Positions 9,886 through 22,191 of a DNA stretch of 64,000 bases are shown in pieces. This DNA comes from Primula veris (lineage: Eukaryota; Streptophyta; Magnoliopsida; Ericales; Primulaceae): positions 14,136,001 through 14,200,000 of the forward strand of contig OY821751.1 in assembly GCA_963682055.1 (NCBI GenBank), given 5' to 3'. A program made the translations under genes and the position numbers. Position 1 is the stretch's first letter; the number at the start of each line of letters is the position of its first letter. The notes under the pieces were generated by a model. That model searched no databases. It saw only the letters and a list, made by a program, of their open reading frames with translations, and was not told the DNA's origin.

Positions 9886-11637
9886 ATGAAATCTAGAACC
9901 AATTCGGTCCCAAGAGTTCAGGGGTCGAGAAATATCCATGAAAATGGTCCACCTTGGATCCTTATAGCTGGAGGTGCATTACTAAGCACATTATCAATAC
10001 GGCTAGGTTTCAAGCTTAAACAGGCATTTGATGCAAAACAACCAGAAAAAACATACAATGGTATCATTTTTTTTACATCCTTTTCTTTCCGTTATTGTTT
10101 TCTCCGAAAATCTAGCAGCTCTAACCTTTCTGTGTTTTGTCAATGCAGGAAACAGAAAAACTGGTGATAGCAGAAAGTCGGGGCGATTGCATTCAAATGG
10201 TTATTCCTATTCACAAGATGATGATGGCTGCTTCAGTTACACGTCAGGTTAGAATGTTTTATTTGTTCCTATCTTTAAAGAGTTGGTTATAAGGTTTATC
10301 CCGTGGATCCACATGAACATCTGCTTTTCGCTGCTATATCCCATTCCGCTCGTTATGCATGTATAGCAAGCATTATTAACGACAATATTAAATATATAAG
10401 GAAACAACATGCCAGTTCTTATCGTCAATAGCTTACACAAAAACAATTGTTTTGGTTGCTGGTATTACAAACTGGATGGTATTATTCTCTATTAATCAAA
10501 TTGAACTAGACTATGTTAAGGAACAAATGTATAAAGGATCCCTAGCTTACACAACAACAATTATTTTAGATGCTTGTATTAAAATTTGGTTGGTACTATT
10601 ATGAATCAAGTTGAATTAGACTATATTAAGGAATAACTGCGTAAATGATCCCTTTATTCCTGTGCTCATGGTACTATTTATCCAATCATGCTCTTCGCCT
10701 ATTTGTTGGACACTTTGACTCGATATCAGTTCCTTATTTAATACATTTAGTGTTTTCAGTAGCCTTGTAAATTTGTAAGCCATGCTATCCACAACGAATC
10801 TATCAAAACCTTTTTGCCATGATCATTTTCTTTCATATCATAAGTTTTTGCAAAAATATAATCCGGAATAATACTTCAATAGGTTTATATGAAACAGGTA
10901 GAGAAGAGACACGTGAGATTAAGCAGCAACATAATGGACAGATTGTTACAGAACCAGATGTGGCACTTCCTTTGGTGACAGTTCCGCCTTCAGGATTCAA
11001 CAAAGAAAATGGCGTAATGTGGTCGTCCTCTCCTGACCGCCTGGAGATGCCACATAAGCCTTTCCACCACTCCAACTGCTCCGACTCACCATGCGTCTCG
11101 GAATCCGGGTCCGATATATTCAGCAAAAGAGAAGTGATTCAAAAACTGAGGCAACAACTGAAGAAAAGAGACGATATGATTATTGAAATGCAGGACCAGA
11201 TAGTAGAACTGCAGAGTTCACTCGAGTCTCAATCTTCTCACTCATCTCATCTTCAGTCTCTGGTCGACGCCGCGAACATGGATCTTCTTGAGTCGGAGAG
11301 AGAAATTCAGAGGCTGAGGAAAGCAATTGTCGATCATTGCGTGGGTCAGACTATATATGATGATAAGCCATCGACAGCTCCTATGTGGCCATCTGAAGAG
11401 CAAAATGGGCAATCAAATGGGTATGTTGATATAGAGAAAAATCTGGAGTCTTTGGAAAAGGGTAGAGGTGGCGGCGAGAGAATCGAAATGCTGAAGAGAG
11501 AAGTTGATGAATTAAAGGAAGTGCTAGAAGGAAAGGAATATCTGCTGCAAAATTACAAGGAGCAAAAGACTGAGCTGTCGGTAAAGGTGAAAGAGTTGCA
11601 GCTGAGATTGGATTCTCAGCTTCCTAATATCTTGTAA
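9886..11637 (+). CDS. Membrane-anchored coiled-coil protein, three coding exons
   Basis: Exons 9886-10060, 10149-10247 and 10898-11637 have GT-AG borders (ATG/GTATCA...TGCAG, TCAG/GTTAGA...ACAG/GTAGAG). Phases are consistent and give 337 residues. The ATG is the first in frame after a putative splice acceptor at 9843. Residues about 22-42 (PPWILIAGGALLSTLSIRLG) form one hydrophobic, membrane-like segment behind a short basic N-terminus. Residues 60-160 are polar and probably disordered. Residues 165-240 and 270-332 show heptad-like coiled coils separated by a loop near 242-268. This suggests a small tail- or signal-anchored plant protein with a long coiled-coil cytosolic part; the compartment is not predictable by eye. 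I do not recognise a named family. All splice sites and frames are intact, so it is the best candidate for an expressed host gene. Confidence 0.85.
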
Positions 11638-13205
11638 TTGAATCTACCTTTTTGTTTATTTTCCCCAGGGAGTTTTCTCCTTCTTTTATTTTTTTTCTCT
11701 GGGATTTAGAGTCGAGTTTAAAGTTGTGATAGTTTGGCTTTTTAGAGATTCTTGGCTTTTCCATTTGTTTCATGGTATTCTACGCTTTTGTTTGCGTGCA
11801 CACGTATCTGCATATATTTTGATCGTGCAAGTTGGTCTTTTTAGCGTGAAAAGAAAATCATCGGAATGCAACTTGTGATGAGATTGTCGACGAGTACAAC
11901 TATATTTTGTGTTGCTGTTTGTTTGTGTTAATATTGCTGAACCTATGTGATTTTGACTCCACTTTTGAAAATTGAAATTTCAGGTCCTGTATAAGTTTTT
12001 CCTCATATTCATTCTATTTCAAGTTTCCTCTTCCTGTTTTACGAAGAAGATAGTTGGGTGTTAAACAGTTTGTGTTTCCAGTACAATTTGTCAGTTTGCA
12101 ATAACGCACTCTCGATACTAACTCGGAATTACCTTCACCAACATTGTTTGACGTAGATTGGAGAAATTTTGATGCTCAAAAAATAAAATGCTATATAAAA
12201 GAAATTCTATGACATAAGTTTATGATACTCGGAAAAATTAAACTTTGTATGATTTGTTTGTGGGTCATTGTAACATGCAAAATTTATTTTCTTACCCAAT
12301 TTGTGATGTAGCAATAGCTTTTCCCTCTGCATAAAGTTTTGAGACCCTTTTTAAGAGGGAAAATACTTTGTAGCAGTTTTAATGCGCGAATTCACTAATT
12401 ATAAACTAATGGAGTAATGGATTATAAGAACAATTAATAGTGTGGAAGTTGCTTGGATGAAAGTACATACTCCTATGTGGTAGTGTTTCGGTTTAGTTTG
12501 GTTTAAATTTTGACAAAAATACAAGTTGAACAAATTAAAAGTAGTCGGTTTGCTTCGGTTCAATAAAAGAATAATAATTGAAACCGGTGTTTTAAAAAGT
12601 AAGCCTAGGCGAAAATTAGAGTGTTTTTTTTTTTACCAATAGAGTGTTATTGGGAAAACTAATTAATTCCCATTATAGTGTTCTTGTAAAGCTAATTCCC
12701 CATATATATTTGCCACATCATTGTACACATAAGAGAGAGAAAATACACTACTCGACTATTAATTAAGTATATATATTCAAGCAAGTATTATACAATTTTC
12801 AATTGTCATGCAATATTTGTGTAAATTACATAAATAGTTCACCTACAAAATATATATTGTGCAAAATATTATTTATAATCTAGTATAAGTTGATTTCTTC
12901 CACACAAATTTTATAATTATCAAGAATTAAAATTATGATGTTATTATTATTAATATGTTGTTACTAAAATTATGTTGTAGAGTAAAAGGAATAGCATATA
13001 TATATATATGTATTTCAACTAGATAACTAGAATGCACATATTGCTTTTAATCTAATTACTCATATGTTGTCGATAAGATATATTGAAGTTATGTCTATAT
13101 TTAAATTTATTTATACAAGAAGATAAAATATAACCGCGTTATGCATAGTTTATATATATACTTTGTTGTATATTTAAAAGAATGCAACAATCCCTTCCCA
13201 TATTA
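11638..13205. other. 3' flank and intergenic region
   Basis: Starts with the T-rich probable 3' UTR of the coiled-coil gene; a candidate AATAAA lies near 12182. The rest is AT-rich. Around 12485-12560 it holds GGTTTAGTTTGG/CGGTTTGCTTCGG phrases, a degenerate CGGTTTGG-like motif common in old plant transposons. No gene seen. Confidence 0.45.
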
Positions 13206-14098
13206 CACTACAAAAATAATTTTAATCATTGACGGTCAAGTCTGTCAGAAATCTGTTGCGAAATAATAAAATCCGTCAATAAAATTAAAATCCGTCGCAA
13301 ATCCATATGCGATAAGCGTGTTGGGGAATACATATATTTAAAATTGAGGATGAACGAGTTTGAAGTTGAAAATGCTTACAAGAAATGTGATGATGAATGA
13401 TGTGCATCTGAGCGCTTTGATTGTATGGAATTTAAAGATTTAAGATTTGTTCACAAGAAAGTTTTATCTCTTTCGTTGAATGTGTAGTTGAGGAATTATA
13501 TGAGAATTATGTGTCTATGGAAACAATTTAGTAAAAGAAGAAAATTCTAATAAAATTCTAACCAATGAACTTCGGTTCTTGAGTGATGTTTTTTTAGACT
13601 AGAGTTAATAACTAGCATATATATATATACTTTCATCGTACGAGTTGTGTTTTGAGGGTAGGGATGTATTGTTAAAAAAGGTATCGTACTCACTTATTTT
13701 GTTAAGAGCTACACGAAAAGAATATGGACAATTTTGTGAAGTTCAATGAGAAGACAGACCTTTACAATCTTTCAAGACGAATGATTATAAAGCAACCGTG
13801 TATCATCGTTGTTATCAATGTTTTATTAATAATTTTGTAGCTTTTCAAAAAAAAAAAAAAAATCCACTTTCAAGATAAATTATCTCATTTTTGCAAAAAA
13901 TTAATCAAATAGGAAATAGTTTATAATAAAAAGAATGAAACAAGACTACAATTAAAAGATAGAAAGAAATAGACAATCTTTTTTATCATTGCTAAATTTA
14001 GTAACAATGCAGCAACATAATATGTTAATATTTTGTTTCTAAATTCACCTTAGAAACATATACTTATTATGGTGGTATCGTGATATTTTCTTGTAGTG
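13206..14098. mobile_element. CACTA-like non-autonomous element or its ends
   Basis: The left end CACTACAAAAATAATTTT is followed by short subterminal repeats of the CCGTC/GACGG type (13235-13310). The right end, read inverted, is CACTACAAGAAAATATCA. Flanking triplets (TTA and ATA) match only two of three bases, so the target duplication is imperfect. A short frame near 13346 (NEFEVENAYKKCDDE then stop) has a degraded look-alike at 55977. The right half (from 13680) is shared with 47190-47955, so the pairing of ends may be coincidental. Confidence 0.5.
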
Positions 14099-14350
14099 AT
14101 ATTTTAATATGCTTGTTTTTTGTAGTATTGGCCATGAACCAAAAACACGAACCGTAAAACTTTCGGTATAATATATACCTCGGTCTCTCGGATGAGGTAT
14201 CAAACATTAAAATAAAAAAAATACAGGAACAATTGACTAATTAACTCCTAAAAAAACCTGATCTTCGTGCATGAATGGGTATACAAAGTTTATGGACACG
14301 ATAATTTAGAGTTTAGAATAGTAGTACCTAAATTCAAAATAATGGTCGGA
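13680..14350 (+). repeat. Segmental duplication block I-a (partner at 47.2-47.95 kb)
   Basis: Colinear matches with 47190-47955 include AGAATATGGA(C/G)AATTTTG, AATCTTTCAAGAC(G/A)AATGA, CAACCGTGTATCATCGTT, AACAATGCAGCAACATAATA, a GGTGGTATC...CTTGTAGTG run, and CATGAATGGGTATA against TATGAATGGGTATA. Order and spacing are kept over about 670 bp. It lies immediately before the Copia element at 14416. Together with the blocks at 31.6 and 43.7 kb it forms the left copy of a tandem segmental duplication. Confidence 0.8.
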
Positions 14351-14415
14351 ATAGACTATTCAGATTGTAAGATTTTTTTGTTTAAAAGAGGGTGAACTAA
14401 TAATAACTTCAAGCT

Positions 14416-14666
14416 TGTTGTGATATATTTTATGTGTCCACGGTGGATTGTTCATATTCCTAATTTTCATGATAATGATGGTTTATGAATAGATTTTAGA
14501 CTTTCTACCTTTTTTAGTTGTCTGTAACTTGCTACACCCCTCCACTATATAAAGGGGTGATAGCCTTCAACTTTGTACACACATTCATACTTGAATAACA
14601 ATAATTTGCTCTCTCTGCATACATTTCTTATTATGTCGATAGTTTACTAATAGTTACCACACAACA
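14416..14666 (+). repeat. 5' LTR of the Copia element
   Basis: TGTTGTGATA...CACAACA, 251 bp. It has CACTATATAAAGGGG (TATA box region, about 14543) and matches the 3' LTR over its whole length, including CTTGCTACACCCCTCCACT and ACACACATTCATACTTGAAT. The following sequence CGTTATCAACAC occupies the primer-binding position but is not the usual TGGTATCAGAGC. Confidence 0.85.
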
Positions 14667-15205
14667 CGTTATCAACACTTTTGCTTAAAGACAGAGTTAA
14701 GAAATCTCTTGGGAATTTCGTTAAAAGGGAGTATACGGACTGCTTTCTTGCTCGAAGAGTTAGGAATAATGTTTTTTGGGTTGTTAGATCACGTATCAAT
14801 CATTCATTTCGCATTACCGAATTAAGGTAAACAATTTCTACTTGTAATAAAACGTATAAATTGCATGATTAATCAAGAATAGAACCGGTAATCTCATGTT
14901 TACGATGTATATCACATGATATATGGTTTATTTTGATGAAAAATTGCTATTGTAACACATGTATATCACTTATAAAACGAGTTATAACTTGTATAGTTAG
15001 ATATAATAAACCGTCGGACCTAATCTGTCATTTTTAGAACACTATTGAACTAATCTGTAACACGCTGCAACTTTAGGTTCTCTCTGTAACTCGACTAAAA
15101 CTATTGGACTAGCGCTATAAATAGCTTAAACTGCACATAGTTTTCTGTATTTACACTCGTGGTCCATGTAGTTACCCCCTATACACTGAATAGTAAATGT
15201 ACTGT

Positions 15206-15290
15206 ATTAAATGAGACATGTTAAGAGGCTAAATTAGAACTTGAATAAGTGACATAACTGGATTTAGCCTCTTAACATGTCTCATTTAAT
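15206..15290. repeat. Perfect 29 bp inverted repeat, 27 base loop
   Basis: Bases 15206-15234 are the exact reverse complement of 15262-15290 (the left arm starts ATTAAATGAGACATG and ends GAGGCTAAAT). Flanking bases do not pair. Transcribed on either strand it would form a fully paired 29 bp stem. It lies in the Copia leader, just outside the 3' end of the LINE. It could be a tiny foldback element, an inverted duplication made at insertion, or a small-RNA precursor; sequence alone does not decide. Confidence 0.9.
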
Positions 15291-15555
15291 TGCCTATTAA
15301 TAGATGTAGCTTGTGTGAGTAATTAAACACATAAAATACTAAAAGTCACACTTTTTTTTCTCACCCAAAACACTTCAATGGAGGGGGGTTAGGCAGACCC
15401 CGACCTGTATATAAATATATAATATCAATCCGTACATAAGAGGGGGACATAAACCAAACCTCCTAAAGAAATAACTGAATACATGATATTTAGGGAAACA
15501 AAATGAAATCTACGCAACTTTGACAAACAATACGTGGACACATAGAAATAAAAAT

Positions 15556-16170
15556 TCAATGTCTTCGTCTGATCTGATGCATCTGTCTCGAATCCAGTGC
15601 AAGTATCCCATTGATCCTCTGTGGAAGAGTACCAATATCATGAAAGATCTCATCAGTCTCATGCGAACACGCCCAGTTTGCCATGAAATCTGCCGCTCGG
15701 TTCGCCTCTCTAAAGACGTGTCGAACCAAGTCCTTATGCATGCACAACTGACATATACGAGCTAGAGTGTAATTGTGCTCACATGCTCCTAAAGCCGTTG
15801 AAGTCACCCAAGATACCATCGTCGCAGAATCAGACTCAATCTCTAAGCTATCGAAACCCATCTCGGACGCTATCTCCAAACCAATCAAAATAGCCCGTAG
15901 CTCAGCGAAAATAATCAGTTTCGGTCCAAGAAATCTACCGAATGCTCTAACTACACGAGCATACTCATCCCGGAGGATCCCACCAACAGCTGATGGGCCA
16001 GGGTTGCCTTTAGAACACCCATCTATGTTGAGCTTGAATTGACCCGGAGGAGGTCGAACCCAAGCAACCAAACGTAGAGCTCGTACTCTATGAGGCAAAA
16101 ACCCTAACAGAATCCACAAACTCCACACCTCTATCTCCTCTAAGCTGTCATGATCGGAAACCATGAGCAA
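15556..16170 (-). pseudogene. LINE ORF2 C-terminal RNase H domain
   Basis: A 204-codon open frame encodes a plant LINE-type RNase H. Key acidic residues are visible in order: Asp in LNIDGCSKGNPG, Glu in FAELRAILIG, Asp in EIESDSATMV and Asp in NRAADFMAN. These match the catalytic set of RNase H type I. This domain sits at the 3' end of ORF2 in a subset of plant L1 elements. The frame is open here but separated from the upstream RT by frame breaks. Confidence 0.85.
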
Positions 16171-16230
16171 CTACCAACATACGAATATCCTCGACCACTC
16201 TATATACCACGGCGTGGCTACTAAAAGACT

Positions 16231-16566
16231 CTAATCTCTAAAAAATATAATCATTACGGGCCTTCCAGACATGCCACATGATGTAGCATGCTGTAATGAA
16301 TCGTACATGGCCAATCGAGGTAAGGTCTTCGCGCCAACGCAAGAATATCCCGAGAATAGAATCAACCGGATCCGATGGGACTCCAAATAACCCACTAAAG
16401 TACAGCCAGACCTCTCTGGTAAGCGGACAATCAATAAAAAGAGGTGTGTCAGAGTCTCACAAGAAGCACCACAAGTGCATCTTGATGTCATAAAAAATCC
16501 ACACAAAGATAGCCTATCATCCGTCGCTAAAATTCCACGAAGCAGCCTCCAAAGAAAGAATAACAC
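16231..16566 (-). pseudogene. LINE ORF2 zinc-binding region (zf-RVT)
   Basis: The frame includes FLWRLLRGILATDDRL and a CTCGASCETLTHLFL-type Cys/His cluster. This is the pattern of the zinc-binding domain between RT and RNase H in plant LINEs. In-frame stops separate it from its neighbours. Confidence 0.7.
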
Positions 16567-18433
16567 ATGTGCTGGAATCGGGCGCCACCAAACATATGAA
16601 TAGACCCTACTGACCGTCCTCCTCTGTCTAAAAATACTCCATGCCGAAGGAATCTAAAACTCCCCATCTACTGATTTGCTCTAGCGGATCCTATCAGTAC
16701 CCTCTACCGGTATCGGAATCTAAGTAATCTGATCGACTAAAAACAGAGGTAACTGAGCCTCCTCAAGTCTACCCCTATCCCACTGTCGTCCACTCCAACA
16801 AGTCGAAACTGTCTCCGAAGAAAGAGTCGCCGGGTCATGAACAGAAAGAGGCTCATCTCCTATCCAAATATCATGCCAAAAAATCATCTGGCCCTGTTCA
16901 ACGTGTCATTGAATCATCAGCTTAGTGTCGACCCTAGCCTGACACATTCACCGTCAAAGAGGTGAAGCTAGATAGCCGAACTCAACTAGGGAAGGATGAG
17001 ACGCAATACAGTATTTGGCCCTCATAAAGTGTCCCCAGAGTGAACCATGCTCTATAAATCTCCACCAAATCTTGGCCTCACAAGCCGTTACAAAATCCGC
17101 CATCGATCTAATACCTAGCCCCCCTTCTTCCGTCGGATAGCACGCCTCCGCCCACCTACACCAATGGATCTTCCTGTGGGTGAGTGTGTCACCCCACAGG
17201 AAGCTCGTGAATAACCTCTCAATCTAGGCCAGAACTGCCTGAGGCAGTCGTAAGATGTGAAACAAATAGATAGGCATGGAAGCAAGCACATGCCTAATAA
17301 GAACCAGCTTTCCACCAAACGAAAGCAAACAATTGGCCCAGCCAAAAATACGATCCCGAATCCTCCTCACCAGGTCGTCGAAATAAATGATCCTATAATC
17401 ATATCAGAAAATCGAACATCCAAGATAAATAAAGGGGAGCTGCCGTCTCTAAAAACCGGTAACCGCCGCAACAATATTCCCCCAAGAGGCAGGAGCCGAA
17501 GGGCTAACATAAAAAGCATTCTTGGCCTGGCTAATCAACTGCCCAGAAACCTCATGATAATCATCAAGAACATCCATAACCCTCCGAACACTATCTCTGG
17601 TGGATCTCGAAAAAATAACTATGTCGTCAGCAAAACTCAAGTGTGATACCATAACCTCCCCCCAGTGTAGTAACGAACAGAAGTATATCGTCGGTACATC
17701 TCATCCAATCGTCTCGAGAGATACTCGGCCACAATGATAAACAACGGAGGGGAAAGCGGATCCCCCTATCGAAGACCCTTCTGGGACTGGAAGAAGCCAC
17801 ACACACCTCCATTCACAAGAACAGAAAACCAAGGACCCATAATCGCACGCTGAATCAGCGAAATTCATCTATCAAAAAATCCAAAAACCCGCAACATGGC
17901 AAGGACAAAAGGGCAGGACATGCGGTCATAAGCTTTGGCCATGTCAAGCTTCACAACTACATTCCCCCCATGAACCTCTTGGTTCAGATCATGAACTAGC
18001 TCTTATTCCAGCAAGACCCCATCATGAATAACCCAGCCAGAGACGAAACCGCTTTGAGACGGGGAGATGATGCGTGGTAAAACAGCCGAAAACCTAGCAA
18101 CAAGGACCTTGGACATGACCTTGTTACTAACGTTGCACAAACTGATTGGACGAAAATCTGCCCACGAAGAAGGGGAGTGTTTCTTTGGGAGGAGCACAAT
18201 AAAAGTACTAATAAAACCATGGGCATCGGAGTGCCACTAAAATAATCAATGACCGCAACGATTAAATTCTCACAAATAATATCCCAACAGTGTTGGTAAA
18301 AGTACGCACAAAAACCATCAGGGCCTGGAGCACTATCCCTATCCATCGAAAATACAGCCTCTCTAACCTCCTCAATAGTCGCTCCAACACAAAGTGTTAA
18401 GTCATCATATCCAGTAACCAATCTCGAAAACAT
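16567..18433 (-). pseudogene. LINE ORF2 reverse transcriptase domain
   Basis: Frame pieces read in order on the minus strand. First comes SMDRDSAPGPDGF (17996-18433), then FRPISLCNVSNKVMSKVLV and SPSQSGFVSG (18003-18197). The catalytic box is LSFADDIVIFSRS (17449-17652), where F-A-D-D replaces YADD as is usual in plant LINEs. A weak RT thumb region runs toward 17115. At least three frame changes are needed to read it through, so it cannot encode active enzyme. Confidence 0.8.
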
Positions 18434-18454
18434 AGAAAGGTCAGCAAGGTCTGG

Positions 18455-19681
18455 CTATGCTGTCCCTGTGGAAAATAGATCATCAAAATAATGCACCGCC
18501 GATCGTCCAATATCACCCTGATCAATAATAAATTCATCCACTGGAGCACCCTCCTCGTGAATACGATGAATCGTAAGCACGTGCTGCTTCTTCCGCACAA
18601 CAGCATGGAAGAATCGTGTGTTAACATCCCCCTCCCGGAGCCAACGCATGTGAGACTGTTGTCGACGGAAGGACTCTTCATTATGCAAGGCCTCCAACAA
18701 CCCCGCTTTGGCCCTGTGTAAAGCCTCCCTAGCTTCCACACCATGTGTTTCATCAAAAGCTGTCTCCAACTCCCTAACCTCCAACTCCCTAGCGCGCACG
18801 GCATCGAAGATGTTACCAAATGTATCATGGTTCCACCTACGAAGCCTATCCTTCAGACGAGCAAGTTTTCCGTGAAAAGCTGCCATGCCTGAAGAGTGGA
18901 TCTCCTTAGTCAAATTCTGATGCACCTTATCCAAAAAATAGGCATGCCTGGTCCATGCCTGAATAAACCGAAACCTGGACCTAGCCGGGACATGAGGGCG
19001 GCCTAGGTCCAGATCCAAACGTAAAACTGAGTGGTCAGAACTAGTACGACCCAAATGTTCGACGCTAAAAGCCCCAAACAACGAGCCCCACTGAGTGTTC
19101 ATAGTCACCCTGTCCAAACAACAAGAGGTCCTGCCGTTGGACCAACTGTAGAGGTTACCAATAAGATTGGCATCCTCCAACCCGCATGCTAGCAGAGTGT
19201 CCCTGAAAGCAGCAACGCTAGCATGACGGACTGGGCTACCCCTTCAAATCTTTGCCTGAGAACAGACAACATTGAAGTCACCTCCAACGGCCCAAGCACC
19301 ATTAGCAGTGTGCGAGAAATCGATAAGATCATCCCAAAGGGACTCACGACCCTCAACATTACAACTAGCATAAACATAAGAGAAATGCACAGGGTCAGGA
19401 GAGGTAGAGTGCCCAATCCTACAATGTACAACCTGCCTATGTTGTCTAACAATATTAACACTAAAAGGGAAGGACCAAAACAACCATATCTTGCCCGAAT
19501 CAGCATAATAACAATGCTCAAAACCTAGCCGAACAAGTAAAACATGTATCTCTTCTGCTCCTAACATGGGTTCAATAACATAAATCAACGATAAATGGTA
19601 CTTACGGACAATACTCTTAAGCCTACGCCTAGTCGAACTCTTCCTAGCACCCCTAACATTCCATATGAGAATACTAATCAT
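18455..19681 (-). pseudogene. LINE ORF2 AP-type endonuclease and linker
   Basis: The ATG at 19681 starts ILIWNVRGARKSS, followed by the conserved GDFNVV motif (AVGGDFNVVC). This is the endonuclease/exonuclease/phosphatase fold that nicks target DNA. After a frameshift near 19240, the frame 18455-19180 continues with RTSSDHSVLRL, the closing SDH motif. It then enters a charged helical linker with WLREGDVNTRFFHAV, typical just before the RT. ORF2 therefore starts at 19681. Confidence 0.8.
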
Positions 19682-20133
19682 CTAACAAATGAGGGGACGG
19701 AAATCTATGTACCTGGAGCCTTTGGTCTTTCGGCCAGGTTGAGTGCGAATTATGTGTTTTTCCTTGGCCGAGCATCGATGTTTTCTCTTGCCAAGGGGTG
19801 ACTAAGCGGTGGTGTGGTAGTTCCTGCTCTATTAGCCCTCTTCTCCCTCTCCTTCTGAGTCTTCATAGTTCTTGCCGGAACAGAAAACCCATCTTCAGTC
19901 CCCGAATCATAATCAGAATATAAACCCTCTCTGTATATAGGCTCAAACCTCGTATCGCTGTGAGCATCCATACTATCCGATGGCAGAGTGTGGATAACCC
20001 CAAGTGGTAAGACTGCCTCTAAAACTTCATTCAAAGCATCCTCACCCAATGGTAAAACTGGCCCCCGACTCATAAAGGTACTACTAGACAGAAACTCCCT
20101 CCCACCAAAGGGAGAACTCTGCCTGGGTATGGT

Positions 20134-21853
20134 CTAAGGTATAGCGTTAATCCCTGATGAGATACAATCATGTTCAGTCAAAATCGTCTCTATGCCCTTT
20201 TGTGGGCTAAGTATCATAATAGGAGTGTCTCGAATAACCACCCTTTTCTCTCTCAACGATATCATTGGACCTCCCTTACGAACTTTTTGTGTAACCACTC
20301 TGTCTTCGTTTCCTCCGTTTACAGTATTTTTGTATGTACTTCGTGTCATAGGAGTAAAATCCGCAACTATAACTTGTTTACCTTTATCCCGAGCCGGCTC
20401 AGAATTGGTTGTACCACATGATTTCATATTGTGACCTAGTTTATAGCATCGAAAATAGTATTTTGGTAAATTTTTGATATTCACCCTCTGATCATAAACC
20501 TCATCCACGTGTTTAACCTGAATACTATCCAGTCTCGGCCATCTCAAATCAAACTCAATCTAAACTCATGCCTTCGATAGCCTAATACAAGAAATGGTGG
20601 CCTCATCCGCCATCACCGGGTTTCCCACCGCACCTGCGAAAGATTTCTGAATAGCAGGATTCTCAACCAAATGAGCCCTAGCTATGATATGGAAAACTAA
20701 TCCACGTACGCACGACCGGTGAATCCCAATAAGTCCTAAACTCAGGGGACCACTTTGTAACATGCATTGATATTGAGCCCATATACCAAACCTGCTTATA
20801 CCAAAGCCTAGCATAGTCCTCAGAATGTCCACAACGAATCATAATATGTGAATTATCAATGCGAGTAATCTGAGGATTGGCTTTTAAGCCCAAAGTACCA
20901 ACCCAGCTACATATATTTTCTAGTTTAGGCTTCGCAAATGGGAATTTACCAACGAGTACATGTTTAAACGGTTCAACCAATTTATTAATCTCATCATTAT
21001 TAATCACAATGGTGGGTTTACCCAAATAATTGACCACGTTACGTACTTTTACACCATTGCATTCATCGTATGGAATTAGTTCCGTAAAAGTTTTACATGG
21101 TCTAGAACGGTTTGGGGCCGAGCCAGGAGGTGGAGCACCATTAGGTGGTGGCAGGTGGGCACCACTGGGTTTTGTAAGAGCTTCCACATAGGAAATGTGA
21201 AATTGTACAAGTTTTTTAGGTGGTGGGGGTAGGATTGACGTGGCAACGACTTCAGTGTCGTGGGAATTTTCTAAAGTGGTAGTAGGTGAGGTAAGAGTTT
21301 GGGTTTGGGATATGGGGTGAGTTTCGGCTTTTAACTTGGGTTGGTATGGGAGAGTAGGTCGTTTTATTTCCAGATATGGGTTAATACTCTTTTTTTTTTA
21401 AAGAGGATTGAAATTTCGAATGCATAGGTACGGTTTGGGGGATTTTAGGTTCATGAAAAGTGGCGGGTTTAAAAGTTTGGGTTTGAAGGGAGGCTAGCAT
21501 CGGCCCAAAATCACCAATAGTTTCTTGGATAGGGTTGACGGTAGTCGCCGGTGAAATCGCAATGGGTTTTGGAGGAGTTAGGGTATGCGTCAGTTGTTCC
21601 GATTTGTTGAGTGCGTTGCAGTTTTTTGCCGTACCGGTCGCAATGGAGGTGGAGTTAGGCTCGTCGGAGGTTTGTGAGGTCGTGGGTATTGATGAGTTTG
21701 TTATAGAAATGAGGTTTTTTTTCAGTTTTTTTCACCATAATTGAGGTAGTTTTTGCCAGAAATGGGATCGAAGGGAGTTAGAGGGACGATGGTGTTCTTG
21801 TCAGGTACCACCGAGCGGTTGGTGAGATCCCCCACACCAGGTGAGGGCGGCAT
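20134..21853 (-). pseudogene. LINE ORF1 (DUF4283 and degenerate zinc knuckle)
   Basis: A plausible original start is the ATG at 21853 (MPPSPGVGDLTNRS), but that frame stops after about 43 codons. The frame 20678-21187 carries the DUF4283 domain (HIMIRCGHSEDYARLWYKQV and WSPEFRTYWDSPVV), a presumed RNA-binding module of plant LINE ORF1. The frame 20134-20547 contains YYFRCYKLGHNMKSC, a CCHC knuckle in which the first Cys is replaced. Several frame breaks make it a pseudogene. The 21190-21740 region holds the degraded linker. Confidence 0.75.
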
Positions 21854-22191
21854 GGCTCACCATTCAGAACCAGAGAGGGGGAGTTGATTTTATTCTCACA
21901 GGACTTTTCATAAGCACTTGATGTGTATACAAGAGAAATAACAGTAAAACGAGAAAGGGGTTTCTTGATTAAAACCAGGAACTAGAACTAGCTGGGGGAA
22001 GAAAAAAAAAGTCATGCTTTTAGTGTTAGATTTAATACAATAAAAGTTAGAGCTCATGTCGTTTAATATTACTATCCCATGTTAGGCTTAGTTACCATGA
22101 ATTTGGCATGCCTATGTTACAATCTTGTTTAGACAACTTTACGTTGTCACATATTATTTCGTTGACTTTTTTTCCTAGAGCTTATAAATTA

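Larger units (their letters stand above)
15352..22010 (-). mobile_element. L1-type LINE with RNase H, inserted in the Copia leader
   Basis: On the minus strand the order is 5' leader, ORF1 (DUF4283 plus zinc knuckle), ORF2 (endonuclease, reverse transcriptase, zinc-binding reverse-transcriptase-associated domain, RNase H) and a terminal oligo(A), seen as eight T at 15352-15359. That is the complete plant L1 order. AAAAGTCA flanks the low-coordinate end (about 15341), and AAAAGTCAT occurs near 22010. These may be remains of a target-site duplication but are too short to be sure. Both ORFs contain several stops and frameshifts, so it is dead. Confidence 0.8.

Noticed and set aside
18491..18721. 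Plus-strand frames across 15.5-21 kb
   Set aside because: They are antisense shadows of the LINE ORFs, whose conserved motifs lie on the minus strand.
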